Assembly: GCF_000744655.1 (NCBI RefSeq)
Contig: NZ_JQMJ01000004.1
Coordinates: forward strand, 6,014,001-6,078,000
Length of the DNA: 64,000 nucleotides
Source of the DNA: Streptacidiphilus rugosus AM-16
GTDB lineage: Bacteria > Actinomycetota > Actinomycetes > Streptomycetales > Streptomycetaceae
Direction of reading: 5' to 3'
The translations under genes were made by a program, and so were the position numbers. Under the pieces are notes generated by a model. That model did no database searches and had not been told where the DNA came from. It saw only the letters and a program-made list of their open reading frames with translations. This document shows positions 7,351 through 17,497 of this stretch, piece by piece (within the stretch, counting starts at the first letter, position 1; each line of letters starts with the position of its first letter).

Positions 7351-9894
7351 GTGACGAGCGATCGCGACAACGTCTACGCGGGCGACCAGACGCCCGACGA
7401 GGACGAGGAGTGGTCGGACGCACCTGACTACACGCCTCCCGCCTGGTACATGCAGAACGCCCCCCAGGTCGGCGGACCCGCACCCGCAGCCGTCCCCCAC
7501 CAGGGCGGTTTCCCACCGTCACCCGCCGCTCCTGCGGGTGAAACCGGCGCGCAGCCCGGCGCGTACGCGCCCCCGGCCGGGCCGCCGCCGCAGATCAGCG
7601 GCACCTCCTACGGCGCGCCCGGCACGCCCGGGGTGCCGCCGCAGCCGCCCGCGCCCGGCATCCCCTCGCAGGCCGTCCCGCAGCCCGCGCCGGTCCCGGC
7701 CCCCTTCGCGCCCCCGACCGCAACGAGCGGCGAGGAGCCCGCTGCCGCGCCCTTCCCTGCGCCCACCGCGCCCGCGTCCGACGAGGCGGTCGAGGCGGAG
7801 CACCACGATCCGACGGCGGGCGAGCCCCCCGTGGTCGCGCCGACTCCGGCCGCCCCGAACGAGCCGGGCTCTCTCGGCGGCCAGGCTCCCGTTCCCGCGC
7901 CCGACGTGGTCGACGAGGCCCCGCACCTGTCCGCATCCGACGAGTCGGGCCCCGGCGCGCCGGTCGACGAGCGGGTCCCGTCCCCGGCGACGCCGAGCTT
8001 CGGCGTCCCGCTGGACCCGCAGGGCATGCCCGGTCCGGCCGCGGCGGCGCTCGAGGCGGGCCCGGGTTCGTCGGGCGACGCGCAGCCACAGCGTCCCGTC
8101 CCGCAGGACGCCGTCCAGGACCTGCCGTCCTTCGGCCCGCCCGCAACGCCGACGCCGGAGGCCGACCACGGCACGGCCGAGGCCCGCGACCAGGCCGCGC
8201 CGTTCGGCGCGCACACCCCGTACCCCGCCGCACCCGGCCAACCGCCGTTCGGGGCGCCCGGAGCGATGCCGGAGCCCGCCGACCAGGTCCCGCCGTTCGG
8301 CACGCAGCCGCCGTACCCCGCCGCACCGGGCCTGCCGCCCTTCGGGCCGCCCGCGGGCACCGGCGGTTACGGTGTGCCCGGCGACGCCCAGCCCCCGTAC
8401 CCCGCCGCACCGGGCCGGCCGCCGTTCGGCGCGCCCGGAGCGGCGCTGCCGGAGGCCGCCGACCAGGCCGCGCCCGGCGAGGCGTACCCGCCGTACCCCA
8501 CCGCGCCCGCCCCGGCCGGCCAACCGCCCTACGGGCCGCCCGCAGGTGCCGCCGGTTACGGCATGCCCGGCGACGCCCAGTCCCCGCACCCCGCCCCGCC
8601 CGGCCAACCGCCGTTCGGGGCGCCGGAAGCCGGCTACTCGGCCGGCGCGCCGACCGAGAACCCCTACCGCCCCGCCACGCCGCCGGCCGCCCACCCCGAG
8701 CAGCCGGTCCACCCGGCCGCGCCGCCCGCCGCCGGTCAGGCACAGCCGAACCCGTGGGCCACGCCGCCGCAGGCCTGGGGTAGTGGCCAGGCGCAGCCGG
8801 TCGCGCAGGGAGCACCGCTGGGCTACACGGCCGCCGTGGAGCTCTCCTCCGACCGTCTGCTGCGCAACCAGCCGCCCGAGCGGCGTCAGGGCGCGAACCG
8901 GTTCCGCCTGGGCGGCAAGGCGGCCGAGGTCGACCGCCAGCAGAAGCTCGCCGTCATCCGCACCCCGGTGATGACCAGCTACAAGATCGCGGTCATCAGC
9001 CTGAAGGGCGGCGTCGGCAAGACGACCACCACGACCGCGCTGGGTTCCACGCTCGCCAGCGAGCGCCAGGACAAGGTCATCGCCATCGACGCGAACCCGG
9101 ACGCCGGCACCCTCGGCCGCCGCGTGCGCCGCGAGACCGGCGCGACGATCCGCGACCTGGTCACCGCGATCCCGCATCTGCGCAGCTACATGGACGTGCG
9201 CCGGTACACCTCGCAGGCGAGCAGCGGCCTGGAGATACTCGCGAACGACGTCGACCCCGCCGTCTCGACGACGTTCAACGACGAGGACTACCGCCGGGTC
9301 ATCGGGTTCCTCGGGCAGCAGTACCCGATCATCCTGACCGACTCGGGCACCGGCCTGCTCTACAGCGCGATGCGCGGCGTGCTGGACCTCGCCGACCAGC
9401 TGATCGTCGTCTCGACGCCGAGCGTCGACGGCGCCAGCAGCGCCAGCACCACGCTGGACTGGCTCACCGCCCACGGCTACGCGGACCTGGTCCAGCGCAG
9501 CATCACCGTGGTGTCCGGCGTCCGCGAGACCTCGAAGATGATCAAGATCGACGACATCGTCGCGCACTTCCAGACGCGCTGCCGGGGCGTCGTGGTCGTC
9601 CCCTTCGACGAGCACCTGGCCGCCGGGGCCGAGGTGGACCTCAACCGGATGAAGCCGAAGACCCGCGAGGCGTACTTCAACCTCGCCGCGCTGGTCGCGT
9701 CGGACTTCGCCCGCATCCAGCCGCAGCCGATCGGCTGGCAGCAGCCTCCGGTGCCGCCGCAGCAACCGCAGCACGACCCGTACGGGCAGCAGCAGCCGGC
9801 GTCGCCGCCCCCGGCCGGCGGGTACCCGCCGCAGCAGCCCTACGACCCGCGCCAGCAGTGGGGCTCCTACGGCTACCCGCCGCCCCAGCAGTAG
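7351..9894 (+). CDS. Proline-rich MinD/ParA-like ATPase of the ESX locus (EspI-like)
   Basis: An 847-aa protein in three parts. Residues 1 to about 480 are disordered, Pro/Ala/Gly-rich, with repeated PYPAAPGxPPFG units. Residues about 490-790 are a MinD/ParA/SIMIBI ATPase with a deviant Walker A ([10 protein letters not shown], near residue 555), an [12 protein letters not shown] switch and an ILTDSGTG segment. The end is a Pro/Gln/Tyr-rich tail ([20 protein letters not shown]). The plan resembles mycobacterial EspI, a Pro-rich ATPase of ESX-1 linked to control by ATP level. GTG start at 7351. MinD-type ATPases often bind the membrane or a partner when ATP-bound, so control or placement of the secretion complex is plausible. 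A bidirectional terminator follows. Confidence 0.85.
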   Translation: MTSDRDNVYAGDQTPDEDEEWSDAPDYTPPAWYMQNAPQVGGPAPAAVPHQGGFPPSPAAPAGETGAQPGAYAPPAGPPPQISGTSYGAPGTPGVPPQPPAPGIPSQAVPQPAPVPAPFAPPTATSGEEPAAAPFPAPTAPASDEAVEAEHHDPTAGEPPVVAPTPAAPNEPGSLGGQAPVPAPDVVDEAPHLSASDESGPGAPVDERVPSPATPSFGVPLDPQGMPGPAAAALEAGPGSSGDAQPQRPVPQDAVQDLPSFGPPATPTPEADHGTAEARDQAAPFGAHTPYPAAPGQPPFGAPGAMPEPADQVPPFGTQPPYPAAPGLPPFGPPAGTGGYGVPGDAQPPYPAAPGRPPFGAPGAALPEAADQAAPGEAYPPYPTAPAPAGQPPYGPPAGAAGYGMPGDAQSPHPAPPGQPPFGAPEAGYSAGAPTENPYRPATPPAAHPEQPVHPAAPPAAGQAQPNPWATPPQAWGSGQAQPVAQGAPLGYTAAVELSSDRLLRNQPPERRQGANRFRLGGKAAEVDRQQKLAVIRTPVMTSYKIAVISLKGGVGKTTTTTALGSTLASERQDKVIAIDANPDAGTLGRRVRRETGATIRDLVTAIPHLRSYMDVRRYTSQASSGLEILANDVDPAVSTTFNDEDYRRVIGFLGQQYPIILTDSGTGLLYSAMRGVLDLADQLIVVSTPSVDGASSASTTLDWLTAHGYADLVQRSITVVSGVRETSKMIKIDDIVAHFQTRCRGVVVVPFDEHLAAGAEVDLNRMKPKTREAYFNLAALVASDFARIQPQPIGWQQPPVPPQQPQHDPYGQQQPASPPPAGGYPPQQPYDPRQQWGSYGYPPPQQ
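8218..8632 (+). repeat. In-frame repeats encoding PYPAAPGxPPFG units
   Basis: At least four imperfect repeats within the EspI-like gene encode Pro-Tyr-Pro-x-Ala-Pro-Gly-x-Pro-Pro-Phe-Gly (near 8218, 8308, 8395 and 8581), with a diverged unit near 8489. The DNA is similar between copies, so unit number may vary between strains. Confidence 0.7.
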
Positions 9895-9913
9895 GCACGA
9901 CCCGCGCCCGCAC

Positions 9914-9954
9914 GAAGGAGGGGCGGCCCGCCACCGGCGGGCCGCCCCTCCTTC
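9914..9954. terminator. Bidirectional terminator between the EspI-like gene and ribF
   Basis: A perfect 19-bp inverted repeat (9914-9932 with 9936-9954) with a 3-nt loop. The outer stem has GAAGGAG at one end and CTCCTTC at the other, giving a short U-rich end on the plus strand. The flanking genes converge, so it ends both. Confidence 0.85.
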
Positions 9955-9982
9955 TTCGTCCGTGTGCGGACCCGGGCCGGAC

Positions 9983-10927
9983 TCAGACGCCGTCGGTCAG
10001 CTCGCGGGCCCGCTTCACGTCGTCGGCCATCCGGTCGAGCAGGGCGTCGATCGTGTCGAACTTCTCCATGCCGCGCAGGTAGGCGAAGAACTCGACGGCG
10101 GCGTGCATCCCGTACAGGTCCAGGCCCACCCGGTCGATCGCGTAGGCCTCGACGGTGCGCTCGGTGCCGTCGAAGGTCGGGTTGGTGCCGACCGAGATGG
10201 CTGCGGGCATCCGCTCCTGATTCACCGTCAGCCAGCCCGCGTAGACGCCGTCGGCGGGGATCGCGGTGTGCGGGAGGGTGGCCACGTTGGCGGTCGGGAA
10301 GCCGAGCTCCCTGCCGCGCTGGGCGCCGCGCACCACGGTGCCCTCGACCTGGTGCGGGCGGCCCAGCACCTCGGCGGCGCCGGTCACGTCGCCCTCGGCG
10401 ACCAGACGTCTGGCCAGCGTCGAGGAGTACGGCGCGCCGCCTCCCGCGGTACCGCTGATCTGCAGGTCCAGCACGTCGACGGTGAAGTCGAAGCGCTCGC
10501 CGAGCTCGGCCAGCAGCTCGACGTTCCCGGCCGCGCGGTGACCGAAACGGAAGTTCGGGCCCTCCACGACGACCTGCGCGTGCAGTCCGTCGACCAGCAC
10601 CTGACGGACGAAGTCCTCGGCGGAGACCTGCGAGAAGGCGGCGGTGAAGGGCAGCACCAGGACGGCGTCGACGCCGAGTTCGCCCATCAGGTCCGCGCGG
10701 CGGTGGTGCGGCGCGAGCAGCGGCGGGTGGCTGCCGGGCCGGACGACCTCGCTCGGGTGCGGGTCGAAGGTGACCACGACGGAGCGCGCACCGAGCTCGC
10801 GGGCGCGCGACACGGCATGGCCGATGATCAGTTGGTGGCCCTGGTGCACCCCGTCGAAGGACCCGATGGTGACGACGGATCGCCCCCAGTCCTCCGGAAC
10901 TTCCTCCAGGCCACGCCAGCGCTGCAC
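9983..10927 (-). CDS. ribF: Bifunctional riboflavin kinase/FAD synthetase
   Basis: A 314-aa enzyme that phosphorylates riboflavin to FMN and then adenylylates FMN to FAD. The N-terminal FMN adenylyltransferase domain has GSFDGVHQGH (residues 22-31), the HxGH-type nucleotide-binding motif; the C-terminal kinase domain holds GVYAGWL and GTNPTFDG. Length matches bacterial RibF. The GTG at 10927 has a clear GAGGAG site 8 nt upstream. The gene lies close to truB and rbfA in the usual actinobacterial order, although a protease-like gene, an M24 peptidase, an MFS gene and a repeat region stand between ribF and truB here. Confidence 0.95.
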   Translation of the reverse strand: MQRWRGLEEVPEDWGRSVVTIGSFDGVHQGHQLIIGHAVSRARELGARSVVVTFDPHPSEVVRPGSHPPLLAPHHRRADLMGELGVDAVLVLPFTAAFSQVSAEDFVRQVLVDGLHAQVVVEGPNFRFGHRAAGNVELLAELGERFDFTVDVLDLQISGTAGGGAPYSSTLARRLVAEGDVTGAAEVLGRPHQVEGTVVRGAQRGRELGFPTANVATLPHTAIPADGVYAGWLTVNQERMPAAISVGTNPTFDGTERTVEAYAIDRVGLDLYGMHAAVEFFAYLRGMEKFDTIDALLDRMADDVKRARELTDGV

Positions 10928-10983
10928 TCTGACCGCTCCTCGTCCGTCCTGCTGTCGACGCAGGCCCCAGTGGTTCCAACCCC

Positions 10984-13900
10984 CTATACCTTGCCATGGG
11001 CTTGGTCCTCGATCCGCATCGGACTCGTCACACGGGACGCCAGCAGCCCGCTCAGCTCCCGTCCGAGCGGCGTTCCGTCCGGTGCGAGCGCATCGGAGAA
11101 GGCCCGGCGGACCGCCTCGGGATGCTCGGCGGCGAGGTCGCGGACGAAGGAGAGCAGTACCTCGCGTTCGGCCGAGCCGTGCTCCGTCCTGGCCCGCAGC
11201 CACTGCGCGACCTGCAGCGCCGCCTCGGGGCGTCGGCGCAGGTGCTCGCGGACCAGGCGCGCGGCGGCGACCCTGGCGTGCGGCGCGGGTGTCGCGCCGA
11301 GCGCGACCAGCACCGCGGCGGCCTCCTCGCCGGGCTCGCGCAGCCGCGCGTCGTAGCCCGCGAGAACGTGCACGGGATCGCTGTCGAGCGCCGGGGCGAG
11401 CGCGGCCGCGCCGAGCAGCGGGTCGCCGGCGACGTAGCGGGCGACGGCGGCGCGCAGATGGCGGGGGCGCGTGACCGGGTCGTGCAGCAGGGCCGCGAGC
11501 GCGGAGCCGTGCAGGGCCTCCTCGTCGGCGCGGGCGAGCAACGCCTCGGCGGCGAGCCTGACCAGCGTCCGGTCGGCCTCGCGCGCGGAGGCGGCCTGGG
11601 CCGCCCGCGCGACGTGCGGCAGCACCGAAGCGGCCGCGACGTGGCGCTCGGGCCGCGGATCGTGCGCCCAGCGGTCCACCGCCCGGCAGAGCGCGGACGG
11701 CTCCGTGTCGGCCAGTGCGCGCAGCAGGGCGTCCGCTCGGGGGTGCGCGGCCGACACCAGCGCCTCGGCGAGCTCGTCCAGGGCGACGCGTCGATGGGTC
11801 AGCAGGATCTCGGTCGCGCGGCCGGCGACCCGCTCGTCGTCCAGCCAACGGCAGAGGGCGGGCAGGGCTCGGGCCGGCTGCTGCGCGATCAGCTCGCCGA
11901 CGAGCGCGAGCGGCTCGGGGGCCGCAGCCCGGGCGAGCAGCCGCAGCAGGTCCAGCCTGGCCTCGACGCTCAGCGGCACCCGACGCCAGAAGTCCCACGG
12001 CAGCAGGGGCACCGCGGCGGCGCCGCGGTAGGCGACGCGTTCCGCGAGCGCCCGCAGCAGTGGGGCGTGGGGCTCCGCGTCGGGCAGTCGCTCCAGGGTC
12101 CCGACCAGCAGCCGCTCGGCCCACCAGTGGGCGTCGCTCCCCGGCGCGGCGGCGTCGGGACCGTCCAGCCGCAGGACGAGGCGGCCGAGCGCCGACTCGA
12201 ACCCGCTCGGATCCGCCCCGGCGGCGAGCCCGAGCAGGGCTTCACGCACCACGCCGATCCGCCACCTGGGCACGCATCCGCGCCCGGCCGGGTCGGCGGC
12301 CTCCGCCCCGTCGGGCAACGGCACCGGAGGCACCCAGGCGAGCGGTCCGCCACGCCGGTGCGCTCCCACCGCCCGTGCGCCGGGACGCCGGGACCCGTCA
12401 TCGCCGGACGGCGCCAGCACGAGGGCGAGCGCGGGCGTGAGGTCGAGATGGGTGCCCTGCAGCCAGTCGGCCAACGCGGCCGAGGCGAAGCGGTAGCCGG
12501 AGCCCGCGGAGACCAGCAGCCCCTCCCCCAGCACGGCCTGGGCCCACCCCTCCTCCCACGGGAACAGCTCTTCGAACTCCCCCGCCGCCAACCCCCCGCC
12601 CGGCGCCCCCAACATCCTCCGCGCCGCCTCATGGCACCTCCCGGCCACCCGCGCCGCGAGCCGCCGCACGGCGCCGGGGGCGGGCACGGCGCCGGGGGCG
12701 GGCACGGCGCCGGGGCGCGGACCGGAGCCGCGCCGCGGCTGTGCGCGGAGCCGTCCCCGGCGCGGAAGGCCGAACCGCGACCCCCTTCCGGTCCCCGCCC
12801 GACGCCCTGCCGACGGGCGGCGTCACCGCCGAACGCGGGCTCGGAACCGCTGCCACCTCCGGAACCCCGCCCAGGGCGGATACCGGAACCGTGGCCCCAC
12901 CCGGGAGCGGCCGTGTGGGTGGGCGCAGAACCGTGGCGCGGGTCAGGGACGCTCGCGCTCGCGCCGGAGGCGAGGAGGCGCTGGGCAACGGCCAGGCAGG
13001 AGAGGTCGAGGCGGGCGGCGAGGAGGTCGGGACGGGTGAGGGGGCGGGTGGGTGGCGGCGCGAGCGCGGGCTGGGCGGCCCAGAGGTCGGCGAGGATGCG
13101 GAGAGCCACGGGGTCGCCCTGGGCATGGAGACCGGCGAGCGCCGGTGACGTGGCGAGTCCCGCGGCGTCCGGCGCGCACAGCGCCGCCGTGGGCCGGTCC
13201 AGGGGTCCGAGGGTGAGGCGTCCGTGGACGTCGTCCGGCGCGAACCCGGCGCCCGTCCGCTCCCAGAACTCCGGCAGGCAGCCCAGGACCAGGCGGCCGT
13301 CCACCCTCCGCAGTCGGCGCACCGTCTCGGCGCACCAGCCGGGCCAACGGACGAGCAGCTCCGGCGGGGCCTCCTCGGGGGAGTCCAGCACGATCAGCAG
13401 CGGTCGGTGCGCGGCGGCCGCGACCCGCGCCGCCTGCCCGCCGAGCGGTCCGAGGCCGGCGTTGCCCAGCAAGGTGTGGGCCCGGTCCAGGGCCCGGTCG
13501 ACCGCGTCGAACGCGCTCGTGTCGCCCGCGTGGAGGTCCGCGCCGCGCAGCCAGAGGGTCGGCAGCCGGTACGCGGCCCGGGTCCGGCGCAGTGCCAGCG
13601 CCGCGAGCTCGGTGGTGCGACCGCTTCCGGCGTCGCCGACCAGCGCGAACACCGGACGGACCGGGTCCCACCCCTCCGCGGCCTCCGGCAGGCCGTCCGG
13701 ACGGGGTACCCGCCGGGCCGCCGCCTCCGTCGCGGCGGGGCCGATCCCGGCGGCGGCCAGCTCCAGCACTCCGGCGAGGTTGAGCGCCCGGCCGTGCGCG
13801 GGGACGGTCTCCGCGTTCCGCGCCAGCAGGTCCGCGACGACGGCCTCCCCCGCCACCGTGCCGAGCGGCACCGCCAGCACCGCGCCCCGCCGCCTGCTCC

Positions 13901-14384
13901 GCAGCGCCACGGTGACGACCCCGACGGCGGCCCCGGTCTCCGCGTCCACGACAGGCCCGCCGGCGGCATGGACGGGCAGTCCGTAGGGGGCCTGCTCGAC
14001 GCCCAACTGCCAGACGTCGGGCACCAGCCAGAAGCGTTCGGAGGCCTCGTAGCCGGCCGTCACCAGCCCGCTGATGCCGCCCTGGAGCACGGAGCCGGGC
14101 CCGGGCAGCGCCACGAGCCCCGCCCCCGGCGCGGCGGCCAGCGCCCACGGCCCGCCCGGCGGCGGCACGTCGGCCCGGATCAGCGCCAGCCCGAACTCCG
14201 GCAGGGGGACGATCCGCTCGGCCGTCACGCGGGCCGACCGGCCGTCGGCGTAGGTGAGCAGGACGCCGCTGAGGCCGTCGACCACCTCGTGCGCGGTGAG
14301 CAGGGTCCCGTCCCGGTCGCCCGCGAAGGCGAGGCCGCGCGGTCCTCCCCGCGCGTCGCCGACCCGCACCAGCCCAGGCCCCAC
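10984..14384 (-). CDS. Trypsin-like peptidase / P-loop ATPase / helical-repeat protein, apparent single-base frameshift
   Basis: Read as one gene of about 1,133 aa once one base is restored. The upstream frame (GTG 14384, site GGGAGGAGC) has a trypsin-like N-terminal domain (LTAHEVVDG around the His, GGPVVDAETG near the Ser position), then an ATPase with GDAGSGRTT (Walker A) and LLIVLDSPEE (Walker B), then an AAA/STAND-like helical part. The protein continues in another frame from about 12700 to 10984, with Leu/Ala-rich, HEAT-like helical repeats. The switch falls in an 18-bp tandem repeat whose first copy has four C (minus strand) instead of five; adding one C gives APGAVPAPGAVPAPGAV and joins the frames. 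The upstream frame alone would run on to a stop at 11970. The catalytic Ser is not in a classical GDSGGP motif (AAGGPVVD), so the protease may be inactive. Function unknown; the design recalls NLR/STAND signalling proteins. Confidence 0.7.
12670..12722 (-). repeat. 18-bp tandem repeat (3 copies) at the frameshift site
   Basis: Three tandem copies of an 18-bp GC-rich unit at 12670-12687, 12688-12705 and 12706-12722. The first two each have a run of five G on the plus strand; the third has four (12712-12715). The units encode Pro-Ala-Pro-Gly-Ala-Val. Replication slippage or sequencing error is likely here. Confidence 0.8.
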
Positions 14385-14618
14385 GTCCGCTCCTCCCGCC
14401 TGCGGCGCGCGCCGCGCCGAACCGTCGGGAGACTGCCCACGAACGAACGCCCCGCCGTCGTCCGTCCAACCGTCCGCCCCCGCCGCGCCCCGCGCGCCTG
14501 CCCGATGGGGTGGAAAACGTTTGGGGACGCCTGGCGTGCGATCTCTAATGCGGTGTCATATGTGAAATGTTAGTGTTCACCGCCAGGAGTCAGCGACACG
14601 ACCGATCGGAGGCCCGCG
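14385..14618. promoter_or_regulatory. Divergent promoter region with a low-GC core
   Basis: A 234-nt gap between the protease-ATPase gene (minus) and the M24 peptidase gene (plus). Bases about 14541-14580 are AT-richer than anything nearby and include the inverted repeat GTGAA-N9-TTCAC (14562-14580), which could be an operator. A 7-bp repeat, cctggcg/cgccagg, at 14530 and 14581 flanks that core. The promoters themselves were not pinned down. Confidence 0.4.
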
Positions 14619-16076
14619 GTGGAGCGGCGGCAGCAGAACAACGCGTTGCGCGGAGTCGGAAGCCACGACCGGAGCGTGCCGGCCGCGCTCGCCGAGAACT
14701 TCGCCCAGGGCTGGGCCGACACGTCGCTGTCGCTGCCGCGCCTGCCCGGCGCGGCGTACGCCGCCGCACGGCGCGCGGCGCTGTCCGAGCGCTTCCCCGG
14801 CGAAAGGATCGTCGTCCCCTCGGGCGGGCTCAAGGTCCGCAGCCACGACTTCGACTTCCACTTCCGCCCGCACTCCGCCTTCGTCCATCTGACCGCCGAG
14901 ACGGGAACGTGGGCCGTTCCCGACAGCGTCCTCGTGCTGGAGCCCCACGGCAACGGTCACGACGTCACCCTGTTCACCCGGCCCCGCTCGCCGCGCACCG
15001 CGGGGCCCGGCGGCGCGGAGCTGTACAGCGACCGCCAGTACGGCGAGTTCTGGGTCGGCCGACGCCGCTCGCTCGCCGAGACGGAGGACGCGCTGGGCGT
15101 CGCGACCGCCTCCCGCGACCGGCTGGAGCAGGCGCTGCGCGGCGGCGGCGCGCCGACCAGGGTGATCCGGGGCCACGACGCGCTCGTCGACGCGCTGGTG
15201 CCGCCCGCGCCCGAGGCCGAGGCGGAGCTGCTGACCTTCCTGTCCGAGCTGCGGCTGGTCAAGGACGAGTGGGAGATCGAGCAGCTGCGCCTGGCCGTCG
15301 ACTCCACGGTGGCCGGTTTCCACGACGTCGTCCGCGAACTGCGCCAGGCCACCCGCCTGGAGCGCGGCGAACGCTGGATCGAGGGAACCTTCAACCGGCG
15401 CGCCCGGCTCGACGGTTACGGCCTCGGCTTCGAGACCATCGCGGCGGCCGGGGCGCACTCCTCCACGCTGCACTGGATGCGCAACGACGGCCCGGTGCGC
15501 GAGGGCGACCTGCTGCTGCTGGACGCGGGCGTGGAGGCCGACTCCTTCTACACCGGCGACGTCACCCGCGCGCTCCCGGTCAGCGGACGGTTCAGCGACG
15601 CCCAGCGCAAGGTCTACGAGCTGGTGTACGCCGCGCAGTCGGCCGGCATCGCCGCGCTGCGCCCCGGCGCCCGCTACGGGGACTTCCACGACGCCGCGGT
15701 ACGCGTCGTCGCCGAGGGCCTGGAGGCCTGGGGGCTGATCCCCGACGCCGAGGCCGCGCTCGCTCCCGACTCGACCCTCTACCGCCGCTACACCCTCTGC
15801 GGCTCCGGACACCACCTCGGCCTCGACTGCCACGACTGCGGCGCCGCACGTCAGGAGAGGTACATGGAGGGCGTGCTGGAGGCGGGCCAGGTTCTCACCG
15901 TGGAGCCGGGCCTCTACTTCCAGCCCGACGACCTGACGGTGCCGGAGGAGTTGCGCGGCATCGGCCTGCGCATCGAGGACGACTTCCTGATCACCGCCAC
16001 GGGCGCGGAGTGCCTCTCCGCCGCCCTGCCGCGCGCGGCGGACGAGGTCGAGGCCTGGATGGCCTCGCTGCGATGA
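14619..16076 (+). CDS. M24B aminopeptidase P (Xaa-Pro aminopeptidase)
   Basis: A 485-aa peptidase that removes an N-terminal residue next to proline. The C-terminal pita-bread domain shows the five metal ligands: Asp in LLLDAG, Asp in YTGDVTR, His in SGHHLGLD, Glu in TVEPGLYF and Glu in RIEDDF. The N-terminal creatinase-like domain covers about residues 30-190. No signal peptide, so cytoplasmic. The GTG start at 14619 has GGAGG about 8 nt upstream. It shares a 4-nt ATGA overlap with the following MFS gene, so the two are one operon, a hint that the transporter could export peptides or a product handled by the peptidase. Confidence 0.93.
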   Translation: MERRQQNNALRGVGSHDRSVPAALAENFAQGWADTSLSLPRLPGAAYAAARRAALSERFPGERIVVPSGGLKVRSHDFDFHFRPHSAFVHLTAETGTWAVPDSVLVLEPHGNGHDVTLFTRPRSPRTAGPGGAELYSDRQYGEFWVGRRRSLAETEDALGVATASRDRLEQALRGGGAPTRVIRGHDALVDALVPPAPEAEAELLTFLSELRLVKDEWEIEQLRLAVDSTVAGFHDVVRELRQATRLERGERWIEGTFNRRARLDGYGLGFETIAAAGAHSSTLHWMRNDGPVREGDLLLLDAGVEADSFYTGDVTRALPVSGRFSDAQRKVYELVYAAQSAGIAALRPGARYGDFHDAAVRVVAEGLEAWGLIPDAEAALAPDSTLYRRYTLCGSGHHLGLDCHDCGAARQERYMEGVLEAGQVLTVEPGLYFQPDDLTVPEELRGIGLRIEDDFLITATGAECLSAALPRAADEVEAWMASLR

Positions 16077-17497
16077 GCGGCAGAGGCAATCCCCCGGCCG
16101 GCGTGCGGGACGCGGTCCCCGGTCTCGCAGACCCCACGGTGCGACCGCGCCGGGTGCTCACCGCCGCGAGCCTGGCGACGGGCATGTGCGTCATCGACAT
16201 CAGCATCCTCAACGTCGCGATCCCGGCGATCCGCAACGGTCTGCGGGCGAGCCTGCCGACGATGCAGCTCGCCGTCGACGCCTACGTGATCGTCATGGCC
16301 GGGCTGGTGCTGGCCGGGGCCGCAACGGTCGCGCGGTTCGGCGCGCTGCGCGTCTTCCGGATCGGGGTCGCGCTGTTCGGGCTCGCGTCCGTGCTGTGCG
16401 GGCTGGCGCCCGACGCGGCCGCGCTCGTCGCCGCCCGCGCCCTGCAGGGGCTGGGCGGCGTGCTGCTCACCCCGGCCACCCTGGTGCTGCTGACCGACAC
16501 CTACCGGGACGCGGACGGCCGCGCCAGGGCCGTCTCCGTCTGGGCGACGGTCGCGGGAAGCCCGGTCGCCTTCGGGCCGATCCTGGGCGGCGCGCTGGTC
16601 GCGGCGGTGGGGTGGCGCAGCGTCTTCCTGGTGAACGTGCCCGCGGTGGCGGCCGTGCTGTGGCTGTCGGCCCGTCACATGCCGCGCGGCGGCCCGGCGA
16701 GCGGACGCAGGGAGCCGCAGGACGTGCTGGGCCAGCTGCTCGCGGTCGTGTTCCTCGGCGGGGTCGCGCTGGCGCTCACCGAGGGACGCGAGCTCGGCTG
16801 GACCCGGCCCCTCCCGGCCGCCGCCGCGGCGGCGGCCGTCCTGGCGCTCGGCGGGTTCCTGCTGCGCCAGCGTCGCTTCGCCTTCCCGGCGATCCCCGGC
16901 GACCTGTTCCGGGCGCCGGGGTTCCGCGGCTTCGTCACGGTCGGTCTGCTGCTCTTCGCCGGGTACTACGGCCTGGTCTTCTCCCTCAGCGTCTACCTCC
17001 AGCAGGTGCACGGGTACGGTCCGGTCACCACCGGCCTGTGCTTCCTGCCCTCCGCCCTGCCGATCACGCTGATGCCCTTGGTCGCCGGCCGCGTCCACGC
17101 GCGGCTGGGCGCGCCGCGGGTGCTCGGCATCGGGGTCCTGCTGACGCTGGTCGGCGGGGTGCTGCTCGCCCTCGTCGGCGGCGACGTCCCGGTCGGCACC
17201 TGCGTAGGGCTGCTCTTCATCGGGCTGGGGTTCGGCCTGGCGACCGTCCCGCAGATCACCCTGGTGATGGCGACGGCCCCGCCCCACCGCTCGGCCATCG
17301 CGAGCGGCCTGATGTCCGCGGGCCGCTCCACCGGCACCACCCTCGGCGTCGCCCTCCTCGGCGGCCTCCCCACCGCCCACGGCGGCATCACCGCCCCGGC
17401 CCTCGCGGCCGTCCTCCTCTACCTCCTCATGACCGCCACCCTCACCCTGGCCACCCGCCGCCTCCCACCCCCGCCGTCAGCCGACCCGGCGGCGTAG
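16073..17497 (+). CDS. MFS drug-resistance-type transporter (DHA2 family)
   Basis: A 474-aa membrane protein with about 12-14 hydrophobic helices. The first helices carry CVIDISILNVAIPAI, the membrane-embedded Asp motif of DHA2 drug:proton antiporters, followed by the LQGLGGVLLTPATLVLL segment of that family. It should export small hydrophobic compounds with proton motive force. The ATG overlaps the peptidase stop by 4 nt. The product ends in a Pro-rich tail. No regulator gene adjoins it. The downstream 542 nt are filled with repeats. Confidence 0.9.
   Translation: MSGRGNPPAGVRDAVPGLADPTVRPRRVLTAASLATGMCVIDISILNVAIPAIRNGLRASLPTMQLAVDAYVIVMAGLVLAGAATVARFGALRVFRIGVALFGLASVLCGLAPDAAALVAARALQGLGGVLLTPATLVLLTDTYRDADGRARAVSVWATVAGSPVAFGPILGGALVAAVGWRSVFLVNVPAVAAVLWLSARHMPRGGPASGRREPQDVLGQLLAVVFLGGVALALTEGRELGWTRPLPAAAAAAAVLALGGFLLRQRRFAFPAIPGDLFRAPGFRGFVTVGLLLFAGYYGLVFSLSVYLQQVHGYGPVTTGLCFLPSALPITLMPLVAGRVHARLGAPRVLGIGVLLTLVGGVLLALVGGDVPVGTCVGLLFIGLGFGLATVPQITLVMATAPPHRSAIASGLMSAGRSTGTTLGVALLGGLPTAHGGITAPALAAVLLYLLMTATLTLATRRLPPPPSADPAA

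Noticed and set aside
8218-8632. CRISPR-like repeats
   Set aside because: The repeats are in frame, imperfect, contiguous and coding (Pro-rich); there are no unique spacers and no cas genes.
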